From Streptomyces venezuelae (lineage in GTDB: Bacteria > Actinomycetota > Actinomycetes > Streptomycetales > Streptomycetaceae): a stretch of 64,000 bases of DNA. Each line of letters begins with the position of its first letter. Positions within the stretch are counted from its first letter, which is position 1. This document shows positions 43,545 to 52,333 of this stretch, in pieces. Under the pieces are notes generated by a model. The model was not told the DNA's origin. It did no database searches and saw only the letters and a program-made list of their open reading frames with translations. The position numbers were made by a program, and so were the translations under genes. The stretch spans positions 2,876,001 to 2,940,000 of the forward strand of contig NZ_CP029193.1 in NCBI RefSeq assembly GCF_008642355.1, given 5' to 3'.

Positions 43545-45074
43545 TCACCCCACCAGCCGCCCCAGCACCCCCACCCCCTCGGCGATCTCCGCGGTGCCGC
43601 TCGCCGCGTAACCGAGGACGAGGCCCGGAGTGTGCGGGAGCTGGGTGTGCCAGGAGAGGGGGTGCACCTTGACGCCCTCGGCGAGCGCGGCGGCGGCCAG
43701 GTCGGTGTCGGGGGCTTCGTACGCGCCCTTCCGCGAGGTCTCCCGGAAGGTGATCGTCAGGTGCAGCCCCGCTGCCGCGCCGTGCACGACCGCCCCCGGC
43801 AGATGCGTGCGGATCGCCGCGATCATGGCGTCCCTGCGCCTGCGGTGGTGCCTGCGGATCAGGCGGAGGTGGCGTTCCAGGTCGCCGGATTCCATGAGGC
43901 GGGCCAGGACCAGCTGGGGCAGTGCCGCCGTGCCGAGGTCGGTGAGGCGTTTGGCGTCGAGGAGCGCGTCCCGGTACGCGGGCGGGGCGAGCAGCCAGCC
44001 CAGGCGCAGGGCGGGTGCGAGGAGCTTGGAGACGCTGCCCGCGTAGCAGACGTGCTCCGGGAGGAGGGCGCGCAGCGCCGGGACGGCGGGTCGGTCGTAG
44101 CGGTGTTCGGCGTCGTAGTCGTCCTCGATGACGAGTCCGCCGTCGCGGGTCCACTCCATGAGCTCGCGGCGCCGTTCGCCGCCGAGGACGACACCGGTGG
44201 GGAACTGGTGGGCCGGGGTCAGCAGCACGGCGTGAGCCCCGGTGGCGCGCAGGGCGTCGACGCGGACGCCGTGGCCGTCGACCGGCACGGGCGGCGTCCC
44301 GAGCGGCCGCAGGTGTTGCCGCACACCGAGCGAGCCGGGCTCCTCCACCGCCACTTCGCGGACCCCGTCGGCGCGCAGTACGTCGACGAGGAGCCGCAGC
44401 GCCTGAGCCGTACCGTTCACGATCATCACGTCGTCCGGGTCGGCGCGGATGCCGCGGTTCCGGGAGAGCCAGTGCGCGACGGCCGTGCGCAGGGCCGGGG
44501 TGCCGCGCGGATCGCCGTACCCGAAGTCCGGCGGGGTGAGCCCGGCGAGCACGGAGCGTTCGGCGCGCAGCCAGGCAGCGCGCGGGAAGGCGGCGAGGTC
44601 GGGCAGGCCCGGCGAGAGGTCGATGCGGGCGGGGGCGGCACGGATGGCGTCGAAGACGCCGAGGTCGTCGGACGGGCCCGCGAAGAGACCTTCACCAGCC
44701 GCTGTACGCGGACGCGTTGACGCTTCCCGTGCAGGCGTCGGCGCATGCGGTACCGCCACCACCACCGTCCCGCCCCTCCCCCGCCCCGCGACGTGACCGT
44801 CCTCGGTGAGCCGCCGGTAGGCCTCCGTGACGACACCGCGGGAGACGCGCAGGTCGGCGGCGAGGGTGCGGGTGGCGGGGAGCCTGCCACCGGCCGGAAG
44901 GCGGCCGTCGGCGATGGCGTCCCTGATCTCCCCCGCGAGCCAGTCGGCGAGGCCGCCCCTCGGGGCGTCGCCGGTGTCGAGCTGGAGGAAGTCCGAGACC
45001 CCGCCTTCCCGTACGGCCCCAGGCCGAGCGGTCGCTTTGGACCTGTGGGGAGGTGATCCAATGGACCTGTTCAT
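43545..45074 (-). CDS. MocR-type GntR/aminotransferase regulator
   Basis: 509 aa. N-terminal winged helix of the GntR family (ADWLAGEIRDAIADGRLPAGGRLPATRTLAADLRVSRGVVTEAYRRL), then a fold-type I PLP aminotransferase domain with VIEDDYDAEHRYD and the PLP-binding lysine in YAGSVSKLLAPALRLGWL. The start is odd: most relatives begin about where FLQLDTGDAP lies, but here the codon before it is GTC, so the nearest start is ATG 45074, only 29 bp from the divergent LysE start. Likely controls that exporter. Confidence 0.85.
   Translation of the reverse strand: MNRSIGSPPHRSKATARPGAVREGGVSDFLQLDTGDAPRGGLADWLAGEIRDAIADGRLPAGGRLPATRTLAADLRVSRGVVTEAYRRLTEDGHVAGRGRGGTVVVAVPHAPTPAREASTRPRTAAGEGLFAGPSDDLGVFDAIRAAPARIDLSPGLPDLAAFPRAAWLRAERSVLAGLTPPDFGYGDPRGTPALRTAVAHWLSRNRGIRADPDDVMIVNGTAQALRLLVDVLRADGVREVAVEEPGSLGVRQHLRPLGTPPVPVDGHGVRVDALRATGAHAVLLTPAHQFPTGVVLGGERRRELMEWTRDGGLVIEDDYDAEHRYDRPAVPALRALLPEHVCYAGSVSKLLAPALRLGWLLAPPAYRDALLDAKRLTDLGTAALPQLVLARLMESGDLERHLRLIRRHHRRRRDAMIAAIRTHLPGAVVHGAAAGLHLTITFRETSRKGAYEAPDTDLAAAALAEGVKVHPLSWHTQLPHTPGLVLGYAASGTAEIAEGVGVLGRLVG
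45035..45070. promoter_or_regulatory. Direct repeat TGGACCTGT near the MocR/LysE start
   Basis: TTTGGACCTGT (45036-45046) and AATGGACCTGT (45060-45070) repeat at 24-bp spacing, the kind of direct repeat bound by MocR dimers. They lie at the very start of the MocR coding sequence and about 35-70 bp upstream of lysE. Confidence 0.45.
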
Positions 45075-45103
45075 GGAGCCATTGTGGGCGCCAGGGTCGG
45101 GGC

Positions 45104-45703
45104 ATGGAATTCCTTCTCACCTCCCTCGTCGTCTGCGTGACCCCGGGCACCGGCGTCCTGTTCACCATCGCGGCGGGTCTCTCGCGCGGCACCCGCGCCG
45201 CGGTGACCGCCGCCGTCGGCTGCACGCTGGGCGTCGTCCCGCACATGGTCGCCGCGATCACGGGGCTCGCGGCGCTCCTGAACACCAGCGCCGTCGCCTT
45301 CCAGACGCTCAAGTACCTGGGCGTGGCCTACCTGCTGTACATGGCGTGGAGCACCTGGCGGGACAAGAGCGAGCTCACCGCGGAGCGGGAGAGCGAGCCG
45401 CGTTCGGCGGGCCGCACGATCCTGACGGGCGTACTGATCAACATCCTCAACCCGAAGCTGACGCTGTTCTTCTTCGCGTTCCTGCCGCAGTTCGTGAGCA
45501 CCGACGAGCCCTACGCCTTCCTGCGCATGACCGAGCTGAGCGCGTACTTCATGCTCATCACGTTCGTGGTCTTCGTGGCGTACGGCCGGTTCGCCGCGGC
45601 CATGCGCCACCACGTCATCTCGCGCCCGCGCGTGGTGGCGTGGATCCGGCGCACCTTCGCGGCGGCGTTCGCCGCGCTGGGGGCGCGTCTGGCTTTCCTC
45701 TGA
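45104..45703 (+). CDS. LysE/RhtB-family exporter
   Basis: 199 aa, six membrane helices. Opening FLLTSLVVCVTPGTGVLFTIAAGLSRGTRAAVTAAVG with the conserved PG of the LysE family, and INILNPKLTLFFFAFLPQF (NPK motif). Exports an amino acid or derivative. Divergent from MocR, a usual pairing. No clear RBS; ATG 45104 chosen because the helix begins there. Confidence 0.88.
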   Translation: MEFLLTSLVVCVTPGTGVLFTIAAGLSRGTRAAVTAAVGCTLGVVPHMVAAITGLAALLNTSAVAFQTLKYLGVAYLLYMAWSTWRDKSELTAERESEPRSAGRTILTGVLINILNPKLTLFFFAFLPQFVSTDEPYAFLRMTELSAYFMLITFVVFVAYGRFAAAMRHHVISRPRVVAWIRRTFAAAFAALGARLAFL

Positions 45704-45713
45704 CGACGGGGCT

Positions 45714-45734
45714 ACCTTTGACTCAGTCAAAGGT
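45714..45734 (+). promoter_or_regulatory. MarR-type operator
   Basis: ACCTTTGACT-C-AGTCAAAGGT is a perfect 10-bp inverted repeat with a single central base, ending 18 nt before the MarR-GNAT gene. Likely autoregulatory site. Confidence 0.85.
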
Positions 45735-45752
45735 ATTCCGGAGTGATGCGCC

Positions 45753-46736
45753 ATGGCGACACCCACGACACCCACGACACCCATCCACGAGATGCGCGCC
45801 TTCAACCGCTTCTACACGAACCTGATCGGCGCGCTCGACTACAGCCGTCACCTGTACGTCCCGTACACCCTCACCGAGTCGCGCGTCCTGTACGAACTGG
45901 CGCGCTCGCCCCGTACCGACGCGGCCGACCTCCGCTCGGAACTCTCCCTGGACGCGGGCTATCTGAGCCGCCTCCTCGCCAAGTTCGAGCGGGACGGGCT
46001 CGTCGAGCGGGCCCCGTCCGCCGACGACTCGCGGCGGCAGCGCATCACGCTCACCGCGCGCGGACGCGACGCCGCCGAACTGCTCGACGAGCGGTCGCGG
46101 GAAGCGGTCGGCTCCCTGCTGGCCGACGTGCCGCCCGCCGACCGGTCCCGGCTCGCGGCGGCGATGCGCACGGTACGGGAGATCCTGGAGGACGGCCGCC
46201 GACAGGGGCGGGGGAAGGGTCGCCGCCGCGAGCGCCGCGCGGACGTGACACTGCGCGAGCCAGGACCGGGCGACCTCGGTTGGATCGTGCAGCGCAACGC
46301 GGCGTTGTACGCGGCCGAGTTCGGCTGGAACGCGGAGTACGAAGGCCTGGTCGCCCGTATCGTCGCGGACTTCGCCCAGGACCACGACCCGCACCTGGAG
46401 CGGGTGTGGATCGCCGAGGCCGACGGGCGTCCCGCGGGGTGCGTGATGTGCGTACGGGACGAGGTGCCCGGCACGGCACGGCTGCGCCTCCTGCTCGTCG
46501 AGCCGGACGCGCGGGGGCACGGCATCGGGGACCAACTGGTGACCGCGTGCGTGGAGTTCGCGCGGAGTGCCGGCTACCGCGAGCTGACGCTGTGGACCAA
46601 CGACGTACTGGAATCGGCCCGCGGCATCTACAAGCGCCACGGATTCGTCCTCGTCGCGGAGAAGCCGCACCGCTCCTTCGGCGTCGACCTCGTCGGGCAG
46701 GACTGGCGGCTTCCGCTGCACGAGCGGCCCGCGTGA
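45753..46736 (+). CDS. MarR-GNAT fusion: regulator with acetyltransferase domain
   Basis: 327 aa. Residues about 10-150 are a MarR winged helix (LTESRVLYELARSPRTDAADLRSELSLDAGYLSRLLAKFERDGLVER), a basic linker follows, and about 163-325 is a GNAT acetyltransferase (RLRLLLVEPDARGHGIGDQLV is motif A; ELTLWTNDVLESARGIYKRHGF). Fused proteins of this sort are recurrent in bacteria. The perfect palindrome in the promoter suggests autoregulation. Acetylation target unknown. Confidence 0.92.
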   Translation: MATPTTPTTPIHEMRAFNRFYTNLIGALDYSRHLYVPYTLTESRVLYELARSPRTDAADLRSELSLDAGYLSRLLAKFERDGLVERAPSADDSRRQRITLTARGRDAAELLDERSREAVGSLLADVPPADRSRLAAAMRTVREILEDGRRQGRGKGRRRERRADVTLREPGPGDLGWIVQRNAALYAAEFGWNAEYEGLVARIVADFAQDHDPHLERVWIAEADGRPAGCVMCVRDEVPGTARLRLLLVEPDARGHGIGDQLVTACVEFARSAGYRELTLWTNDVLESARGIYKRHGFVLVAEKPHRSFGVDLVGQDWRLPLHERPA

Positions 46737-46791
46737 GCCCCGTCGTCGCGGCGGGGTTGACCACGGTCGCCCGCAGCCTACTGTCGGGACC

Positions 46792-47592
46792 ATGAAATAC
46801 GCCTTCTCCACGCTCGGCGTGCCCGGCCTGCCCGTCCCCGACGTGCTGCGGCTCGCCACGGCCCACGGCTACCACGGCGTCGAGCTCCGCGCGCACCCCG
46901 AGGAGCCGGTCCATCCTGGTCTCGGGCTCGTCGAACGGGCCGACGTGGCGGCCGAGTTCAAGGCGGCCGGCGTCGAGATTCTCGGCATCGCCGGGTACGC
47001 GCGCGTGGCGGCGCCCGGCGACGACGGGCCCGTCCTCGACGACATGCGTTCCCTCGTCTCGCTCGCCCGCGACCTGGGCGCCCCCTTCGTCCGCGTCTTC
47101 CCCGGCGGCGGCACCGAGCAGGGCGCCGCCGAGGCCGACGCGACGGCCGCACGGCGGCTCGGCGCCGCCGCCCGGTACGCCGCCGACGCGGGCGTGCGCA
47201 TCCTCCTGGAGACCCACGACTCGCACCGCACCGGCGCCGACGCCACCCGCGTCCTCGGCACCGTGGGACACCGCCGGGTCGGCGCGCTCTGGGACCTCAT
47301 GCACACCTGGCTCGGCGGCGAGTCCGTCGCGGAGACCTTCGCGGCGCTCTCCCCGTACCTCGGCTACGTACAGGTGAAGGACATCGCCTCGGCGGACGAC
47401 ACGACACCCCTGCCCCTCGGCTCCGGAGTCCTGCCGCTGGAGGAGTGCGTGGCGCGGCTCAGCGCGGAGAGCTGGGAGGGGTGGCTGTGCTGGGAGTACG
47501 AGAAGCGGTGGTACGAGGATGCGGCACCGTTGCCGGGACTGCTGGGGCCGGGACGGGAACTGCTGTCGCGGCTGGTGACCCGCTCGGGCTGA
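46792..47592 (+). CDS. TIM-barrel sugar phosphate isomerase/epimerase
   Basis: 266 aa, AP-endonuclease-2 superfamily. MKYAFSTLGVPGLPVPDVLRLATAHGYHGVELRAHPEEP, then RILLETHDSHRTG, ALWDLMHTWLGGES, VQVKDIASADD and WLCWEYEKRWYED supply the usual metal ligands E, D/H, H, E. Separate from the two other members of the family in this window. Its last 134 nt overlap, tail to tail, the EamA gene. Substrate unknown. Confidence 0.88.
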   Translation: MKYAFSTLGVPGLPVPDVLRLATAHGYHGVELRAHPEEPVHPGLGLVERADVAAEFKAAGVEILGIAGYARVAAPGDDGPVLDDMRSLVSLARDLGAPFVRVFPGGGTEQGAAEADATAARRLGAAARYAADAGVRILLETHDSHRTGADATRVLGTVGHRRVGALWDLMHTWLGGESVAETFAALSPYLGYVQVKDIASADDTTPLPLGSGVLPLEECVARLSAESWEGWLCWEYEKRWYEDAAPLPGLLGPGRELLSRLVTRSG

Positions 47593-48460
47593 GCGGGAGC
47601 GAGGCGGAGGCCTTCCCGAAGGAGGCCAGCGCGACCCCGCCCACCAGCAGCGCCGCCGCGCACCACCGCAGGCCGCTCACCGACTCGTCGAGGACCAGGG
47701 CGGCCGACGACATGCCGAAGACGGGGACGAGCAGCGAGAACGGGGCGACCGTCGACGCGGGGTGGCGGCGCAGCAGATACCCCCAGGCGCCGAAGCCGAA
47801 GACCGTGGTGACCCAGGCGACGTAGACGATGATGCCCGCGCCCTGCCAGTCGAGGGAGCGCACGGCGTCGAGGTCCCTGGACGGTCCCTCGAAGAGCAGC
47901 GAGAGGGCGAGCAGCGGCAGCACCGGGACCGTGCTCACCCACACCATGAAGTTCAGGGAGTCCGGCGGGGACGCCTTACGGGTGAGGACGTTGGAGGCGC
48001 CCCAGCAGGCCGCGGCGCCCATCAGCAGCGCGAACGCGGTCAGCGGGCCGGTCTCGCCCTCGTCGACGGCGGCCACGGCGATCCCGCCGAGGGCGACCAC
48101 CATGCCCGTCACCCGTACGCGGCCGGGTCGCTCCCCCAGCGCCAGGAACGCGAAGAAGCCGGTGAAGACAGCCTGGACCTGCAGCACCAGCGACGAGAGG
48201 CCGGCCGGCATGCCGGCGTCCATGCCGATGAAGAGCAGCCCGAACTTGGCCACGCCGAGCACGAGCCCGACCCCGACGATCCACTTCCACGCGACCTTCG
48301 GCCGGCCCACGAAGAAGACGGCGGGCAGGGCGGCGACGAGGAAGCGGAGGGCGGAGAACAGCAGCGGCGGGAAGTGGTCGAGCCCCACTTCGATGACGAC
48401 GAAGTTGACGCCCCATACGGCGGCGACGAGGACGGCCAGACAGATGTGTGCGGGTCGCAT
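47459..48460 (-). CDS. EamA-family (DMT) transporter
   Basis: 333 aa, ten membrane helices in two EamA repeats (AVWGVNFVVIEVGLDHFPPLLFSALRFLVAALPA; MGAAACWGASNVLTRKA). Related to YdeD-like exporters of cysteine/O-acetylserine type. Residues after about 285 are a non-conserved Pro/Ser/Thr/Ala tail encoded antisense to the isomerase gene's end, suggesting loss of the original stop. Divergent from a LysR gene, which probably controls it. Confidence 0.9.
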   Translation of the reverse strand: MRPAHICLAVLVAAVWGVNFVVIEVGLDHFPPLLFSALRFLVAALPAVFFVGRPKVAWKWIVGVGLVLGVAKFGLLFIGMDAGMPAGLSSLVLQVQAVFTGFFAFLALGERPGRVRVTGMVVALGGIAVAAVDEGETGPLTAFALLMGAAACWGASNVLTRKASPPDSLNFMVWVSTVPVLPLLALSLLFEGPSRDLDAVRSLDWQGAGIIVYVAWVTTVFGFGAWGYLLRRHPASTVAPFSLLVPVFGMSSAALVLDESVSGLRWCAAALLVGGVALASFGKASASLPLSPSGSPAATAVPVPAPAVPATVPHPRTTASRTPSTATPPSSPR

Positions 48461-48560
48461 GGGTCGAGGATCACCCGGTGCGAACGTGTAGCACCAGCAC
48501 GGATCTCTGCATGGTTGAATGAAGCGACGCTACATTGTTACGCCTTCGGGGGGTCCACCC

Positions 48561-49457
48561 GTGCTCGATCTCGGTCGGCTCCGCGCGCTGCACGCCGTCT
48601 CCGTCCACGGCACGGTCGGCGCTGCCGCCACCGCGCTCGGTTATACCCCCTCCGCCGTCTCCCAGCAGATCGCCAAACTGGAGCGCGAGACGCGGACGAC
48701 GCTGCTGGAACGGCGGGGCCGCGGGGTCGCCCTCACCGAGGAGGCGCTCCATCTCGCCGATACGGCCCAGCAGTTGCTGGCCATCGTCGAGCGCGCCGAG
48801 ACGGAGCTGGAGGAGCGGCGCGGGGTGCCGGCGGGGCGGCTGACCATCGCGGCCTTCGCTTCGGCCGCGCGGGGGCTCATGCCGTCCGTCCTCGCGGACC
48901 TGGCGCGGCGTCACCCCTCGCTCGACACCCGCATGACGGAGATCGATCCGCACCTGTCCATCGACCTCGTGGCCAAGGGGGCGGTCGACATGGCCGTTGT
49001 CCACGACTGGGACATCGCGCCGATCCCGACGCCGCCGGGGGTCGAACAGGCCGTCATCGGCGACGACTTCTGCGACCTGGTCGTCCCTCACGACCACCGG
49101 CTCGCGGGGCGGACGGCCGTCCGCCGCGAGGAGCTCAAGTCCGAGCGGTGGATCACGCAGCCTCCCGGGCTCGTCTGCCACGAGTGGCTCGTCCGGACGC
49201 TTCGGGAAGCGGGCTGCGAGCCGGACATCGCCCATCAGGCGGAGGAGAACCCCACGCTGGTCGCGCTCGTCGCGGCGGGGCTCGGGGTCGCGCTCATCCC
49301 GCGCCTCGGGCGCGGGCCGATCCCGTCCGGGGCGGTCACGGTTCCCCTCGCCCCTGTGCCGGTCCGCCGCCTGTACGCGCTGTGGCGGGCGGGGGCGTCC
49401 CGGCGGCCCGCGATCGCCGAGACGGTCCGCACGCTGCAGTTGCACTGGGCTCCCTAG
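48561..49457 (+). CDS. LysR-family transcriptional regulator
   Basis: 298 aa from GTG 48561; an ATG at 48519 is the alternative. HTH RALHAVSVHGTVGAAATALGYTPSAVSQQIAKLERETRTTLLERRGRGV, then the substrate-binding domain. Divergent from the EamA transporter with 100 bp between. LysR-EamA pairs usually have the transporter as target. Confidence 0.92.
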   Translation: MLDLGRLRALHAVSVHGTVGAAATALGYTPSAVSQQIAKLERETRTTLLERRGRGVALTEEALHLADTAQQLLAIVERAETELEERRGVPAGRLTIAAFASAARGLMPSVLADLARRHPSLDTRMTEIDPHLSIDLVAKGAVDMAVVHDWDIAPIPTPPGVEQAVIGDDFCDLVVPHDHRLAGRTAVRREELKSERWITQPPGLVCHEWLVRTLREAGCEPDIAHQAEENPTLVALVAAGLGVALIPRLGRGPIPSGAVTVPLAPVPVRRLYALWRAGASRRPAIAETVRTLQLHWAP

Positions 49458-49665
49458 GTACATGGAAGGGAACCCCCAGCCGCCCCCGGACGTCCAACCC
49501 GCACGCTGTCGGTGAGTCTCCGCACGGCGGTGTCGGCATCGCTGCTGGCTGCGAACGCTGACCACCCTCTCCGCCGCCTGCGGCCGGCAGCTCGCCGTCA
49601 CCGGTGCGCCCCCCTCCAACAGCGCCGGTGGCGGCCCCCACAGGTACTCTTCAGGCCAGCCGAGC

Positions 49666-49681
49666 CCAGCCAGCCAGCCAG
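49666..49681 (+). repeat. (CCAG)4 tetranucleotide repeat
   Basis: Four perfect CCAG units in the leader of the GH3 gene, just upstream of its ribosome-binding site (GCAGGAG, 49684-49690). Too short to claim slippage. Confidence 0.6.
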
Positions 49682-49696
49682 CCGCAGGAGCGCCTC

Positions 49697-51550
49697 TTGT
49701 CCGCATCCGTCGACCCCGACCGCCCGCTCCGCGACCTCATCCGCTCCATGTCCCTGGAGGACAAGGTCGGCCAGCTCTTCGTCATGCACGTGTACGGGCA
49801 CAGCGCCACCGACCCCGACCCGGCGGACGTCGACACCAACCTCCGCGAGCTCGGCGTGCGGGACGCCGCCGAGCTCATCGCCCGGTACCGGCTCGGCGGC
49901 ATCATCTACTTCGGCTGGGCCCACAACACCCGCTCCCCGCACCAGATCGCCGAGCTCTCCGAGGGCATCCAGAAGGCCTCGCCCACCGTTCCCGTCCTGA
50001 TCTCCGTCGACCAGGAGCACGGCGCCGTCGCCCGTATCGGCGCCCCCGCGACGCTCCTCCCCGGCGCCATGGCCCTCGGCGCCTCCGGGTCGCACGAGCA
50101 CGCCCGTGAGGCCGCCCGCATCGCCGGCGCCGAACTCCGCGCCCTCGGTATCCGCCAGGACCACGCCCCGGACGCCGACGTGAACGTCGACCCCGCCAAC
50201 CCCGTCATCGGCGTACGCTCCTTCGGCGCCGACCCCGACGCCGTCGCCGGGTTCGTGGCCGCCCAGATCGAGGGATACCGGAGCGCCGGCATCGCCACCG
50301 CCGCCAAGCACTTCCCCGGCCACGGCGACACCACCGACGACAGCCACACCGAGCTGCCGCACATCCACCACACCCGCGAGGAGTGGGACCGCGTCGACGC
50401 GCCGCCCTTCCGCGCCGCGATCGCCGCCGGTGTCGACTCCGTCATGACCGCCCACATCGTGGTGCCCGCCCTCGACCCCTCCGGCGACCCGGCGACACTC
50501 TCCCGCCCGATCCTCACCGGCATCCTCCGCGAGGAGCTCGGCTACGACGGCGTCATCGCCACCGACTCCCTCGCCATGCGCGGCGTCCGTACGAAGTACG
50601 GCGACGACCGCGTCGCCGTCCTCGCTCTCAAGGCCGGCGCCGACCAGCTCCTCAACCCGCCCCGCCCCGAGGTCGCCTGGAACGCGGTCGTCGACGCCGT
50701 CGGGAGCGGTGAGCTGACGGAGGAACGCATCGAGGAGTCCGTCCTGCGCGTGCTGCGCATGAAGGCGCGGGTCGGGCTGCTGGACCACGTGCTGCACCAG
50801 GAGGGCACACCGTCGACGCCGCCCGCCCCCACCCCCTCCGTCGACGCCGCCGTCGGCACCCCCGCCCACCTCGTCGCCGCCGACCACATCGCCGACGCCA
50901 CCACGACCCTCCTGGTCAACACCGACGCGCTCCTCCCCCTCTCCCCCGCCGCCCACCCCCGCGTCCTGGTCGTCGGCGCGGACCCCCGCTCGCCGTCCGG
51001 CACCACGGGCCCGCCGACGACCGTCCTCGCGGGCGCCCTCAACAGCCTCGGTTTCCAGGCCGTCGCCCTGCCCACCGGCACCGCGCCCGACGAGGCGACC
51101 ATCGAGAAGGCGGTGGCCGAGGCGCAGGGGCGGGACGCCGTCCTCGTGGCCACGTACAACATCACCACGCACGCCGCCACCAAGGACCACACCCAGGCCG
51201 CGAACACCACCCTGGACCGGACCCCCCATCCGCACGCCCGCGCCCACCAGGCCATGGACCCGGACGACAGCGACGGCGCCGCGCACGGGCAGGTCGGTCT
51301 CGTCGCCGCCCTCAAGGCCACCGGCCTCCCCGTCATCACCCTCGCGATCCGCAACCCCTACGACGTGGCCCACCTGCCGCCCGTCGACGCCGCCCTCGCC
51401 TCGTACTGCTGGACCGACGTCGAACTCCGCGCCGCCGCACGGGTCATCGCGGGCCGGACCGCCCCGCGGGGCCGTCTTCCCGTCCCGGTGCGGCGGGCGG
51501 ACGATCCCGCTCAGGTGCTGTATCCGATCGGGCACGGACTGACGTACTAA
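49697..51550 (+). CDS. GH3 beta-N-acetylhexosaminidase (NagZ type)
   Basis: 617 aa from TTG 49697: CAGGAG is exactly 6 nt upstream, while the longer frame to 49604 has a repeat-derived N terminus. The NagZ-specific catalytic loop KHFPGHGDTTDDSH supplies the Asp/His acid-base, and D in VIATDSLAMRGV is the nucleophile. Also a C-terminal GH3 domain (VLVVGADPRSPSGTT), making it longer than single-domain NagZ. No signal peptide, so it likely acts in the cytoplasm on cell-wall amino sugars. Confidence 0.92.
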   Translation: MSASVDPDRPLRDLIRSMSLEDKVGQLFVMHVYGHSATDPDPADVDTNLRELGVRDAAELIARYRLGGIIYFGWAHNTRSPHQIAELSEGIQKASPTVPVLISVDQEHGAVARIGAPATLLPGAMALGASGSHEHAREAARIAGAELRALGIRQDHAPDADVNVDPANPVIGVRSFGADPDAVAGFVAAQIEGYRSAGIATAAKHFPGHGDTTDDSHTELPHIHHTREEWDRVDAPPFRAAIAAGVDSVMTAHIVVPALDPSGDPATLSRPILTGILREELGYDGVIATDSLAMRGVRTKYGDDRVAVLALKAGADQLLNPPRPEVAWNAVVDAVGSGELTEERIEESVLRVLRMKARVGLLDHVLHQEGTPSTPPAPTPSVDAAVGTPAHLVAADHIADATTTLLVNTDALLPLSPAAHPRVLVVGADPRSPSGTTGPPTTVLAGALNSLGFQAVALPTGTAPDEATIEKAVAEAQGRDAVLVATYNITTHAATKDHTQAANTTLDRTPHPHARAHQAMDPDDSDGAAHGQVGLVAALKATGLPVITLAIRNPYDVAHLPPVDAALASYCWTDVELRAAARVIAGRTAPRGRLPVPVRRADDPAQVLYPIGHGLTY

Positions 51551-51629
51551 GAGCCCCAAAGCCCCCGCACGCCTGGCGTGCGCCCGCAGCGCCGGGTCAC
51601 GCTGGGTGCACGCATCGGGGGGATGGCCC

Positions 51630-52250
51630 ATGACCTACCGCGTCTCGGCATGGCCTCGCACGGTCGGCCGGGCCGTGTGCGTTTCCCTGCTCACCGTGAC
51701 CGTGATCGGCTGTCAGAAGCCGCCCGGGGCAGCGGACTCGCCCACGCCCTCCCGGCCCGTCGGCCCCGGCTCCGCCTTCCTCGCCGTGGACGAGTGCAGT
51801 TCGCGGGGGCGCGTGTCGTTCACCGAGGTGCCGTGCGGCAGCGAGCGCGCCGCCGCACGGGTCATCGCGCGCTACGACGGCAAGGTCGAGCAGGGGCCCG
51901 CCTGTCCCGCCCGTACCGACTTCGTGCTGCACGTCAGCGAGAGCAGGCCCGCCGTCGACGAGGACGGAGACGGCGAGGTGCCGCAGGGGTACGCCTGCAT
52001 GCGGAACCTGGAGGCACCGCACCCCGGGGACCCCGGGCGCGGCGGCGGCCCTCGGACGGTCGTCGGCGACTGCGTGTACGGCGCGGGGCGCGGCGAGGTG
52101 CGGGAGACGGCCTGTGACGGCTCCGGCGAGCGGGCCCCGGAGCACCAGGTGGCGTCGGCGGTGCGGGAGCGGGCCGAGTGCCCCGCCGCCACGCGGCTCT
52201 ACGTGACGCTGGACGGTGCGCGTCCGGTGGGGTGCGCGGTGCGGATGTGA
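51630..52250 (+). CDS. Secreted lipoprotein, hypothetical
   Basis: 206 aa. Signal peptide with positively charged start (MTYRVSAWPRTVGRAV) and lipobox VIGC at about residue 30. After a Pro/Ser linker come six cysteines in two similar halves (AVDECSSRGRVSFTEVPCGSE; VVGDCVYGAGRGEVRETACDGSG), an internal duplication. Family unknown to me. GGGGGG is 6-12 nt upstream of the ATG. Confidence 0.8.
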   Translation: MTYRVSAWPRTVGRAVCVSLLTVTVIGCQKPPGAADSPTPSRPVGPGSAFLAVDECSSRGRVSFTEVPCGSERAAARVIARYDGKVEQGPACPARTDFVLHVSESRPAVDEDGDGEVPQGYACMRNLEAPHPGDPGRGGGPRTVVGDCVYGAGRGEVRETACDGSGERAPEHQVASAVRERAECPAATRLYVTLDGARPVGCAVRM

Positions 52251-52267
52251 CCGGTCGTGCATGACCT

Positions 52268-52308
52268 GCGGGCGGCGCGGGAACCCTCTCGGTCCCCGCG
52301 CCGCCCGC
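52268..52308. terminator. Bidirectional terminator
   Basis: 18-bp stem with one mismatch, arms 52268-52285 (GCGGGCGGCGCGGGAACC) and 52291-52308, 5-nt loop, between convergent lipoprotein and peptidase genes. Confidence 0.85.
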
Positions 52309-52333
52309 TCATCCGCTGCCGTCCGCTACCGCC

